A stretch of DNA of 43,687 bases from the NCBI GenBank assembly GCA_900551715.1, contig URXG01000015.1, positions 1 through 43,687 of the forward strand, written 5' to 3'. The translations under genes and the position numbers were made by a program. Numbering within the stretch: position 1 is the first letter of the stretch; each line of letters begins with the position of its first letter. This stretch comes from an uncultured Blautia sp. GTDB taxonomy: Bacteria; Bacillota; Clostridia; Lachnospirales; Lachnospiraceae. The notes beneath the pieces are model-generated. The model was not told the origin of the DNA, searched no databases, and saw nothing but the letters and a program-made list of their open reading frames with translations. Of the stretch, positions 1-6,881 are shown one piece after another.

Positions 1-500
1 CAGCTGTATCCTTCATACAGCAGACTTGCAAAATACTTTCCGGATGGCTCCATACTAACTGTCACTGATTTCAAGCGGCAGTTTTCTGCAGGCCCCCTGT
101 GTTTTTTCATGGGGATCCATTTTAATTTCGGAAGCCGGATCCGGTTATCTCCTACCAGAATATTTCCGTTGACTACATTTGTTGTATAGCTGTTTTTGGA
201 GTGATGTTTGGACTTGAAACGTGGAAATCCAACCTTAGGATCACGGAAAAAATTCTTATATGCTTTTTCCAGATGGAGCTGAACATTTGCCAGTGCCAGC
301 GAATCAACTTCTTTCAGAAATGGATACGCCTTTTTATACATAGCTGGTGTATTCTTTAACATCTTCTTTGTCTTTTTATACTCCTGGATCTTGTCATTAA
401 GCATCTGGTTGTACAGAAAACGACAGCAGCCAAATGTTTTTCCAAGGAGTATCTTCTGTTCTTCTGTTGGATAGATCCGGAAACGATATGCTATGTTCAA
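1..500 (-). CDS. tnpB: TnpB (IS200/IS605 OrfB), N-terminal part, cut by window edge
   Basis: This is the N-terminal 166 residues of a TnpB protein, the RNA-guided nuclease family of IS200/IS605 elements. It reads from a probable TTG at 500 (preceded by GGGAGAG) to the window edge with no stop. The opening shows the OrfB helix-turn-helix block: YRFRIYPTEEQ, then KTFGCCRFLYNQML, then FPRFKSKHHSKNSYTT and a beta-rich WED-like stretch. The RuvC catalytic residues, the zinc finger and the 3' omegaRNA region lie outside the window, so activity cannot be judged. It overlaps the 3' remnant of a tnpA frame by a few bases, the usual tnpA-tnpB layout. Confidence 0.85.
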   Translation of the reverse strand, partial: MNIAYRFRIYPTEEQKILLGKTFGCCRFLYNQMLNDKIQEYKKTKKMLKNTPAMYKKAYPFLKEVDSLALANVQLHLEKAYKNFFRDPKVGFPRFKSKHHSKNSYTTNVVNGNILVGDNRIRLPKLKWIPMKKHRGPAENCRLKSVTVSMEPSGKYFASLLYEGYS

Positions 501-616
501 TTCTTTTTCTCTCCCTGGGTTTCGATGTATTGACGGATCACTTCTACTGGTGCCCCTCCTGCCGTCAAAAGGCAGAAACTCTGGCTCCAGAATACTTCTT
601 TCCAAAGTTTTTCCCA
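497..616 (-). pseudogene. TnpA (Y1 transposase) C-terminal remnant
   Basis: A 39-codon open stretch ends at 497. Its product contains FWSQSFCLLTAGGAPVEVIR and then QYIETQGEKKN, the typical C-terminal end of IS200/IS605 TnpA. An in-frame TGA at 617-619 cuts it, and nothing upstream resembles the HUH domain, so roughly the first 90-100 residues are gone. The element therefore cannot supply its own transposase. A promoter and a short ATG-initiated frame are still present upstream, which suggests an internal deletion. Confidence 0.7.
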
Positions 617-683
617 TCATTGTGATCCATATTTTCCATAAAACCAATCCTTTTTTTGAACAATTATCTTATCGACCTGTTCT

Positions 684-712
684 ATTATACCATGGATTTC
701 ACCACCAAACAA
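684..712 (-). promoter_or_regulatory. Promoter reading into the tnpA remnant and tnpB
   Basis: On the minus strand a TTGTTT (-35, 707-712) is followed after exactly 17 bp by TATAAT (-10, 684-689). It is about 180 bp upstream of the tnpB start and points at it. Confidence 0.6.
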
Positions 713-844
713 GTGTTCTTTTTTATTTTTTGCAATTCATCTCCCACCTGTAGGGGAAGGAGAATTCTTGCTATATATTATCTTAAAAAAAACTTCTCTG
801 ACAACCAAAAGAACTTCCATTGATAATATCCTGGCAGTTATATA

Positions 845-871
845 GTTACTGTTCACGACCTTCACAGTAAC
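845..871. repeat. 27-nt hairpin repeat, copy 1
   Basis: GTTACTGT (845-852) and ACAGTAAC (864-871) form an 8-bp stem around an 11-nt loop. It matches three other copies at 6699, 26316 and 38426, with the third base pair changed on both sides (T-A instead of A-T), a compensatory change. Confidence 0.65.
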
Positions 872-889
872 ACTTTATACACACAAAGA

Positions 890-930
890 GACGGTCATCA
901 TTTAACTTCACGTTTTAAATGATGACCGTC
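890..930. terminator. Perfect 15-bp palindrome, possible terminator
   Basis: GACGGTCATCATTTA (890-904) pairs perfectly with TAAATGATGACCGTC (916-930) around an 11-nt loop. It follows the stop codon of a decayed minus-strand frame. Neither side has a long T run, so it could also be a protein site or an element end rather than a classical terminator. Confidence 0.45.
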
Positions 931-1760
931 CTAAGACTCTTCGTTAATCATTAACAACCTCGTTCTTCTTTGTATTTTTTGAGGTACCAATCAGAATTCC
1001 GGCTACATTATTTCTAATGTATAAATCTGATTCTCTCTATTCAGTTTTTATTATATTGTTCTTTGGATAACCTTGTCATTTCCTGCTCATAAGCCATGTG
1101 ATGTTTATCACCGGATTATTTAGAAAGTTTATAGATTTAATTATAATTCACGATATTATAATTTATTAGAAATCTTCGGCTCGCTTTTTTATTGGACTTC
1201 AGCAGCTTCAAACTTATTATATAAATTTCAAACTGTTTTCCTTTAAAATAAGTTACCTACTGTTTTCTTATTAACATCTGTTGTGAGGAGATGTTCTTCT
1301 GATGCAAAGCTTCAATTCATATTCTGTATTTTATTTTATATAAATTATAAAATATGGATTTCAACTTTCTGGAAATGTTTCTTTACACATTTCTGAAATT
1401 CTTTGTATCAGGTCTGTGACAGATATTCAATATGAGAAATCAATTCTATATACCGTTATGATACTTATTCTTACGTATTTCTGAAGTTCTGTTCACCAGA
1501 CAAATCTTTTATTTTTTAATTTAAAAGACTTTCTTCTGAAAATAATCATCGATAAAAATTTACGGGCATTTATGTATCCGGTCTTTCTGGCAGGAAACTT
1601 GATTTCTGTCACTGCTCATATTGATGAAATGATTCTCTACCTTCCCAACGGTATCACCTTTACCTTTCTAATGATTTCATCCTTTTCATGTAACATTTAT
1701 ATATGCTATGAATTGAATGAGTTTTTTTATTTTTCTTTGCTGTTCTCTTTTGATGTCATT

Positions 1761-1789
1761 ATAATAACATTTGCCCCTTTATTTGTCAA
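1761..1789 (-). promoter_or_regulatory. Strong sigma-A-like promoter without an obvious gene
   Basis: A perfect TTGACA (1784-1789, minus strand) is followed after 17 bp by TATTAT (1761-1766), with an overlapping TATAAT three bases further on. No intact gene lies downstream in the next 900 bp. Confidence 0.5.
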
Positions 1790-1942
1790 TACTTTTTTAT
1801 ATATTTTTGATAATTTTATTTATGTTAATCATTTTATTTTATTTAAATCTGCTATTTTGTTATAATTTTATATAATATTTAGACAATTCAAATATTAAAC
1901 TCAAATATTTCCCTTTTCAGTAAATCCGTAAAATAACACAGA

Positions 1943-1990
1943 TATAGCAGAAGGCAGATCCTCCTGCTGGAAGATCTGCCTTTTGCTATA
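1943..1990 (-). terminator. Terminator hairpin of the hydratase gene
   Basis: An 18-bp stem (1943-1960 with 1973-1990, one G-T mismatch) begins directly after the hydratase stop codon. It contains AAGGCAGATC and its complement around a 12-nt loop, and is followed by a weak T-rich tract on the minus strand. Confidence 0.75.
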
Positions 1991-4249
1991 TTATTTTCTG
2001 TTGTAGTTGATGAGACATCCTTTCAGAATAATCTCGCGTTCATCATCTGTCAGTTCTCCGAGTGTTACCTGGAATTTTTTCAGTCCATTTTCTTTCACTG
2101 CATATCCGGTAATACTGTCAGCTTTTTCAGCTACTGCTTTCCGTACATCTGGAAAGAAGAGGTAATCTCCGTTCTTAAATGGAAGTTCCCCTTCCTGGAT
2201 CAGGAACGGAAGCATACCCCAGTTGATCAGATTGGAACGATAACGTTTGGTAGCGTATTCATTGGCAATATTGGCCCATCCACCTAATACTTTCTGACAG
2301 GAAGCAGCCTGCTCACGAGCTGAACCATCTCCTGGCTTTACTGCAAAAATAGTGCTTCCGATTCCGATATTATCTTTACCAACAGATGGGAACTGTGCCT
2401 TTACCACATCCATAACCGGTTTCAGTTCTGGAACAGCCTCTGCCGGACATTCACCATTCTGAAGGGCCTTTTGTGCTTTCTGGATTTCTTTCGCACGTCC
2501 CACATAGGCAGGATCTTTACGAGAAAGAGTAAACTCTGCCAGACCCAGTGGATTGGAACGATAGGAAGATGTCTCTCCTGACGGAATCAGTTCATCTGTG
2601 GTAGTAACAGGATCATGGATCTCGGATACTACTTTCAGAACCAGATTCTCTGCCAGTGCCGGCATTTCCGGCCAGTCTTTGATGTTTGGTCCAAACTGGA
2701 TCTCAACGGAAGGATCTGCCACACCTTTGCTGTCAAAGATACGATTCTCATAAATTGTCTTGTCAAAGAAGTATTTCTGTCCTGTATATTCTCCGGTATA
2801 CTCTTCTGCGGAAGTCAGGAAACCTTTGTTTGCAGCTGTTGCTGCAATAGATCTGGCATCCATAAGTGCAACGGAAGAAATCTGACCGTTCTGGATCTTG
2901 GATCCCTCTCTGTTAGGGAAGTTTCGGGTAGTATGGCGGATACTTAAGGCATTGTTGGCCGGTGTATCTCCTGCACCGAAACATGGTCCACAAAATGCGG
3001 TTTTAACTACAGCACCTGTAGCAAGGAGCTCTGCCAGGACACCATTTCTTGCAAGTTCCATATAGATCGGCGTACTTGCCGGATAAACACTGAGAGTGAA
3101 AGCATCTGCTCCAATGCTGGCTCCACGAAGGATATCAGCTGCTGCACAGATATTTTCAAATCCACCACCTGCACATCCTGCGATGATTCCCTGCTCTACA
3201 TAAAGTTTGCCATCTACTACTTTGTCTTTAAGGGTATATGGTACTTTACCATCCAGGCTGATCTGAGCTTTCTTTTCTACGTCATCCAAAATATCATAAA
3301 GGTTGGCTTTCAGTTCGTCGATGGTGTAAGTATTGCTTGGATGGAACGGCATTGCGATCATTGGTTTGATTTCACTTAAATCAATTTCCACACAACCGTC
3401 ATAGTAAGCTACTTTACCTGGTTTCAGTTCTTTATAATCTTCTTTTCTGCCATGGATTTCATAGAATTCCTCAATCTTTTCATCAGTCTGCCAGATAGAG
3501 GAAAGGCATGTAGTCTCTGTAGTCATAACATCCACGCCAATACGGAAGTCTGCACTCAGTCCTGCAACGCCAGGTCCCACAAATTCCATAACTTTATTCT
3601 TAACATATCCATTGGCAAATACTTTACCGATGATTGCCAGTGCAACGTCCTGTGGACCTACTCCCGGGCGTGGCTCACCTTTCAGATAAATGGCAACTAC
3701 CCCTGGCATATTAATATCATAGGTCTGGGAAAGGAGCTGTTTTACCAGTTCTCCACCGCCTTCACCCATAGCCATGGTGCCAAGTGCACCATAACGTGTA
3801 TGGCTGTCAGAACCAAGGATCATTTTGCCACCACCTGCAAGCATTTCTCTTGCATACTGATGAATAACAGCCTGATGAGGAGGTACATATACACCGCCGT
3901 ATTTCTTGGCACAGGTAAGTCCAAACATGTGATCATCTTCGTTGATTGTTCCGCCTACCGCACAAAGGGAGTTGTGGCAGTTGGTCAGTACATATGGAAC
4001 CGGGAATTTCTCAAGCCCTGAAGCTCTGGCAGTCTGAATGATACCTACAAAGGTAATATCATGAGAAGTGAGTTTGTCAAATTTGATCTGAAGTTTCTGC
4101 ATGTTTCCAGAAATGTTGTGTGCTTCCAGGATGCTGTATGCTATTGTATTTCTGGCTGCATCTTCTCTGGATACCGGCTCGGTCATCTGAGCTTCTTCTA
4201 CGATATCATGACCATTTACCAGATATACGCCACTGTTGTATAATTTCAT
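1991..4249 (-). CDS. Aconitase-family hydratase
   Basis: A hydratase of the aconitase/homoaconitase superfamily, 752 residues. Such [4Fe-4S] enzymes dehydrate and rehydrate hydroxy-acids such as citrate/isocitrate in the cytosol. Cluster-type cysteine blocks are visible in GIIAGCAGGGFENI and AFCGPCFGAGD. The large domain also has LGSDSHTRYGALGTM and TTRNFPNREGSK, and the C-terminal swivel domain has IGIGSTIFAVKPGDGS and ATKRYRSNLINWGMLP. ATG at 4249 is preferred over the in-frame TTG 15 bases upstream, because that TTG overlaps the GGAGGAG ribosome site. It stands alone with its own promoter and terminator. Aconitate is the likely substrate class, but this subfamily differs from classical AcnA, so exact substrate is uncertain. 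Confidence 0.85.
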   Translation of the reverse strand: MKLYNSGVYLVNGHDIVEEAQMTEPVSREDAARNTIAYSILEAHNISGNMQKLQIKFDKLTSHDITFVGIIQTARASGLEKFPVPYVLTNCHNSLCAVGGTINEDDHMFGLTCAKKYGGVYVPPHQAVIHQYAREMLAGGGKMILGSDSHTRYGALGTMAMGEGGGELVKQLLSQTYDINMPGVVAIYLKGEPRPGVGPQDVALAIIGKVFANGYVKNKVMEFVGPGVAGLSADFRIGVDVMTTETTCLSSIWQTDEKIEEFYEIHGRKEDYKELKPGKVAYYDGCVEIDLSEIKPMIAMPFHPSNTYTIDELKANLYDILDDVEKKAQISLDGKVPYTLKDKVVDGKLYVEQGIIAGCAGGGFENICAAADILRGASIGADAFTLSVYPASTPIYMELARNGVLAELLATGAVVKTAFCGPCFGAGDTPANNALSIRHTTRNFPNREGSKIQNGQISSVALMDARSIAATAANKGFLTSAEEYTGEYTGQKYFFDKTIYENRIFDSKGVADPSVEIQFGPNIKDWPEMPALAENLVLKVVSEIHDPVTTTDELIPSGETSSYRSNPLGLAEFTLSRKDPAYVGRAKEIQKAQKALQNGECPAEAVPELKPVMDVVKAQFPSVGKDNIGIGSTIFAVKPGDGSAREQAASCQKVLGGWANIANEYATKRYRSNLINWGMLPFLIQEGELPFKNGDYLFFPDVRKAVAEKADSITGYAVKENGLKKFQVTLGELTDDEREIILKGCLINYNRK

Positions 4250-4312
4250 AAAATTCTCCTCCAATCATAAGATCCTGTATTAATTGCCATAATAATGACA
4301 AAGCGTATTTTT

Positions 4313-4341
4313 ATTATACTTTATCCAACTAAAATCTGCAA
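4313..4341 (-). promoter_or_regulatory. Promoter of the hydratase gene
   Basis: TTGCAG (4336-4341) and TATAAT (4313-4318), 17 bp apart on the minus strand, about 65 bp upstream of the hydratase start. It begins only 7 bp from the outer arm of giant palindrome 1. Confidence 0.75.
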
Positions 4342-4347
4342 TCTCTT

Positions 4348-4749
4348 TTTCTGGGTCTGCAGGGCCCCGCATGGGAGAAATTCCAGAGTTTAAGTCGTAA
4401 GTCTGCAGAAAATTCGTATGATATGTGTGTAACACCTGAATGCGGATATCGAAAACGAATTTCACGAATCGTGCTGGCTTCCTGATTCGATTCGGGCGCC
4501 GGTTTACTGCCAGTCGGGCAAACTCGGCTTCGCCTCAAACAGTGCCCTTGGTGGCAGTAGCTAGCCCAAATCTCATCGACGGAACCTGCGCAGGGATTCG
4601 TTCAATTTCGTTGTTCATATCCTGCTTCAGGCTGGTAAACATAAATTTCCTCGTTTTCTGTATTTCTTCTTTACACATCTGGGTTTCTCCCATCCACCCC
4701 GCAGAAACTAACGGCTCTTAGGGGCGGTTCCCCGTCCCGGACCCAGAAA
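4348..4749 (-). ncRNA. Giant imperfect palindrome 1, candidate long-hairpin RNA
   Basis: The roughly 400-nt segment can fold into one long, bulged hairpin. Pairing blocks from outside inward: TTTCTGGGTC (4348-4357) with GACCCAGAAA (4740-4749); ATGGGAGAAATTCCAGA (4371-4387) with TCTGGGTTTCTCCCAT (4678-4693); a CAGAAAA block; a CCTGAAGC-GGATAT block; AACGAAATT; ACGAATC; GGTTCC; GATTTGGGC; ACTGCCA with TGGCAGT; GGGCA with TGCCC. The apex is GGC-TTC-GCC (4526-4534). On the minus strand the apex sits between CTGTTTGAG and CGAGTTTG, the same arrangement as in palindrome 2. Strand is assigned from that motif only; transcription is not shown. Confidence 0.6.
4535..4678 (-). CDS. Candidate 47-residue ORF inside giant palindrome 1
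   Basis: An ATG at 4678 with GGGAGAAACCCAG upstream opens a 47-codon frame beginning MCKEEIQKTRKFMFTSLK and ending GLATATKGTV. Its TGA stop is part of the conserved CTGTTTGAG apical motif, so the frame covers one arm of the hairpin. I do not recognise the product. It could be a real small protein, or chance within a structured RNA or mobile element. Confidence 0.3.
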   Translation of the reverse strand: MCKEEIQKTRKFMFTSLKQDMNNEIERIPAQVPSMRFGLATATKGTV

Positions 4750-4750
4750 T

Positions 4751-4793
4751 GCGGCGTAGAAGTTTTCTCCTTATTTGGGAGCTTCTACGCCGC
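4751..4793. repeat. Perfect 12-bp hairpin between the two giant palindromes
   Basis: GCGGCGTAGAAG (4751-4762) pairs with CTTCTACGCCGC (4782-4793); CTCC and GGAG inside extend the stem. It is much more GC-rich than its surroundings. No T run follows on either strand. Confidence 0.7.
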
Positions 4794-4799
4794 GATCCC

Positions 4800-5122
4800 T
4801 ATAAAGTACGGTGCAAGATGGAATAAAAGAAGAACTCCAGGAGAAGGATTTCCATGATTATCTTCTGGTACTGTCTCCTTGAATAACTTCGTCAAGATTC
4901 TTGTCTGTACAGGTTTTTGCGTTGATACAGAAAGTGCCACTGTTTGAGCCCCGAAGGGGCGAGTTTGGCATCTTTCTGTATCGTTCTTAGCAAAGTTCTG
5001 TATAGCATAGAATCTTAGAAGTTATGAACCGGAGATATATCCAGAAGATAACCACTGGAAATCACTCACACTGAAGTTCCTTCTTACATCCTGACTTGCA
5101 CCGGGAATTCTTTGGCTTTATA
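4800..5122 (+). ncRNA. Giant imperfect palindrome 2, candidate long-hairpin RNA
   Basis: A 323-nt segment folds into a nearly symmetrical long hairpin centred at about 4954. Paired blocks from outside inward: TATAAAG with CTTTATA; GGTGCAAG (4810-4817) with CTTGCACC (5095-5102); AAGAAG-ACT with AGT-CTTCTT; GATTTCCA with TGGAAATC; TTATCTTCTGG (4858-4868) with CCAGAAGATAA (5041-5051); ATAACTTC with GAAGTTAT; AAGATTCT with AGAATCTT; CTGTACAG with CTGTATAG; GATACAGAAAG with CTTTCTGTATC; TGCCA with TGGCA; CCCC-GAA-GGGG at the apex. The apex is framed by CTGTTTGAG and CGAGTTTGG. Its right end carries the promoter of the next gene. Confidence 0.65.
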
Positions 5123-5124
5123 AT
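5096..5124 (+). promoter_or_regulatory. Promoter of the HEPN-like gene
   Basis: TTGCAC (5096-5101) and TATAAT (5119-5124) are 17 bp apart and about 50 bp upstream of the TTG start. Both hexamers lie in or at the end of the right arm of giant palindrome 2. Confidence 0.7.
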
Positions 5125-5174
5125 TGTGACATCGGAATTTTATAAATTAGCCATTTAAACCAAGGAGGATAATT

Positions 5175-5666
5175 TTGAACAGTCAAGATAATAACTTTTT
5201 TGAGTCTTATAAACGTCTTGATCGGCTCTGTGGAGATATTCTTAACTGCAAAAATGGTATCAGTGAGTATATACAACAGATGGAACAAACCGGACAATCA
5301 GGTTTCAAAGTTGCCAACTGGACAGAAGATTACAAAATGCTAAAACATGTACGCTTGGTCAGAAACCAGATAGCTCATGATACCTCTAACGCTTCATTCA
5401 GCACAGAAACTGATTTAGAATTTGTGAATTCATTTTATAACAGAATCCTAAAGCAAGATGACCCATTTGCACATTTAAGAAAAATGAACTCCACAGAATT
5501 TATCCCTAATAACAATTTATCGTCAAGCCCCTCAAAAGAGCATTTTCAATATCAACCTCTCAACAATTCCAATAATAATTTTGTAGACAGATTTTTAATA
5601 GGAATTGGTATAATCGCTGCAATTATTGTAATTTTAATACTATTCTGCTTATTCGGTATCTTGTAA
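5175..5666 (+). CDS. HEPN-like protein with C-terminal membrane anchor
   Basis: A 163-residue protein of unknown role. The N-terminal half is predicted helical and carries R63-N-Q-I-A-H68, which fits the RX4-6H active-site motif of HEPN RNases, preceded by the helix MLKHVRLV. A polar Asn/Ser-rich linker (about 105-135) follows, then a single hydrophobic segment (about 139-162) at the very C-terminus, so it would be tail-anchored with the HEPN-like domain in the cytosol. The start is a TTG with an ideal AAGGAGG at 5162-5168. The usual nucleotidyltransferase (MNT) antitoxin partner is absent; the next gene is a 89-residue unknown. RNase activity is inferred from one motif only. Confidence 0.6.
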   Translation: MNSQDNNFFESYKRLDRLCGDILNCKNGISEYIQQMEQTGQSGFKVANWTEDYKMLKHVRLVRNQIAHDTSNASFSTETDLEFVNSFYNRILKQDDPFAHLRKMNSTEFIPNNNLSSSPSKEHFQYQPLNNSNNNFVDRFLIGIGIIAAIIVILILFCLFGIL

Positions 5667-5775
5667 CTGAAAGTATTAATATTTCTTTACTTTACTATCG
5701 AAATCCATTATACTTTAAAACGTTTAAAATCTAGTATTATGATTTACGGTAATTTTAATAAGGAGGTATATGTTT

Positions 5776-6042
5776 ATGTTTCGTTTATGGGGAAAAATAT
5801 GGAAAGATAACCATATGATAAAAGACACTGTCATCTGCGATGACTCAGAAGATACACGTACACACAAAATATTTCATGCGCTGCAGGAGATCTGTTATGA
5901 TTTTGACCTGGCGAACCCTATCTGGCTTGACAAAACTATCAATGATTTTAAACGCCACTCCAAAACAAGATTCTACCAGGACAATTTTGTTGAAACTGTA
6001 GATTTTGATTATCTTGAAATTCAGGTAATTGAAGAGGACTGA
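5776..6042 (+). CDS. Conserved small protein of unknown function
   Basis: An 88-residue soluble protein beginning MFRLWGKIWKDNHMIKDTV. It is rich in acidic and aromatic residues and ends in DFDYLEIQVIEED. I do not recognise a named domain, but the composition and good ribosome site mark it as a real gene. AAGGAGG lies at 5760-5766, nine bases from ATG 5776 and only three from ATG 5770, so the later start is preferred. It follows the HEPN-like gene by 109 bp and converges with the next gene, their stops being 7 bp apart. Confidence 0.7.
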   Translation: MFRLWGKIWKDNHMIKDTVICDDSEDTRTHKIFHALQEICYDFDLANPIWLDKTINDFKRHSKTRFYQDNFVETVDFDYLEIQVIEED

Positions 6043-6049
6043 GCACAAT

Positions 6050-6670
6050 TTAATCCATAAATTCACGTATAATTTCTCTCATGATCTCTTCTTCTTCAGG
6101 ACTGAGCATCTTGCTGAAATGACTGCCTGTTGCCGCAGTCTGCCGGATACTGGCTGCAATACGCTCTACCATCTCTTCCTGCAGAACCGAGTCCTGTTTA
6201 CGGCTTTCCGGTGCCGGCTCATATCTCCGGGGTACCGGTGGATCCTCCCGGGTCTTTCTGGCCTGCAAAATATAGTCTGCCAGGGAATTCATGACAAGTT
6301 CTTCTCTGTAAGCAAAATCCAGAAACTGTCTCAGCACAAGAAGCGTCATCGGAACAGCTGTCCCTGTATACAGATAGGAAAGTGGCAGCCCTTCTTTTTT
6401 GTCCAACACACTGATCAGGATAAATGACAATACCAAGCAGAAGGTTGACAAGAGCGATGGTCCCCATACCATAAAGTTCATCCTGTTCAGAAGTTTATCT
6501 CTTGTTTTCCACAGATTCAGCCATTTTTCCTTGAGACTGTTCACCGCTTTTGTTTTCCGTAATGCTCTTCTGTAAGTAAGGTGTACTGCCAGCATTCCTA
6601 CTGCCCCTGCTGTTCCCAGCACTGTCATAAAATACAGCAGTATCTTCAGCTCCATGATTTTCTCCAGCAT
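6050..6670 (-). CDS. Membrane protein of unknown function
   Basis: A 206-residue protein with an N-terminal hydrophobic segment (about 8-30), then a basic helix, and two further membrane segments (about 68-90 and 100-118, the last less certain). The cytosolic C-terminal tail is highly charged and includes the acidic block SPEEEEIMREIIREF. The start ATG has AAGGAGGAG seven bases upstream. No enzymatic motif was seen. It is a single-gene unit followed upstream by a 27-nt hairpin repeat. Confidence 0.65.
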   Translation of the reverse strand: MLEKIMELKILLYFMTVLGTAGAVGMLAVHLTYRRALRKTKAVNSLKEKWLNLWKTRDKLLNRMNFMVWGPSLLSTFCLVLSFILISVLDKKEGLPLSYLYTGTAVPMTLLVLRQFLDFAYREELVMNSLADYILQARKTREDPPVPRRYEPAPESRKQDSVLQEEMVERIAASIRQTAATGSHFSKMLSPEEEEIMREIIREFMD

Positions 6671-6698
6671 AAGCTCCTCCTTAACCTAATAATAATTC

Positions 6699-6725
6699 GT
6701 AACTGTGAGAGTACTGAACAGTTAT
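6699..6725. repeat. 27-nt hairpin repeat, copy 2
   Basis: GTAACTGT (6699-6706) pairs with ACAGTTAT around an 11-nt loop. It differs from the copy at 26316 at only a few bases. It lies between a gene start and a terminator, outside coding sequence. Confidence 0.7.
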
Positions 6726-6799
6726 GGTAATTCATATTTTACACCTGTCGGAAGTCTCAGGAAACAAAAATCGTTCGTCAAATTCCCCCATATAATCGC

Positions 6800-6846
6800 A
6801 AAAAACTGCTTTATCAGCAGCCTGTTGCAGCTATTGATAAAACAGT
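6800..6846 (-). terminator. Rho-independent terminator after murF
   Basis: A 12-bp stem (ACTGTTTTATCA with TGATAAAGCAGT on the minus strand) is followed by six T residues, about 35 bp after the murF stop. Confidence 0.85.
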
Positions 6847-6881
6847 CTTTCCGTTTCCATATATTGGTTTTGTATATATTT

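Larger units (their letters stand above)
760..1942. other. AT-rich gap without an intact gene
   Basis: About 1.2 kb of very AT-rich DNA. No frame has both a ribosome site and a recognisable product. On the minus strand there are only short frames, such as an 18-codon frame beginning MAYEQEMTRL and a frame ending GTSKNTKKNEVVND near 960-1030, which look like pieces of a decayed gene. A strong minus-strand promoter (1761-1789) and a perfect palindrome (890-930) bracket this stretch. Confidence 0.5.

Noticed and set aside
1572..1865. 97-codon plus-strand frame
   Set aside because: No ribosome site, extreme AT-rich Phe/Ile/Leu composition, no family resemblance.
4329..4538. 61- and 69-codon minus-strand frames
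   Set aside because: They lie in the arm of giant palindrome 1, lack ribosome sites and overlap each other; better explained by the structured element.
4751..4793. GC-rich hairpin as a terminator
   Set aside because: No T run on either strand and no gene ending there.
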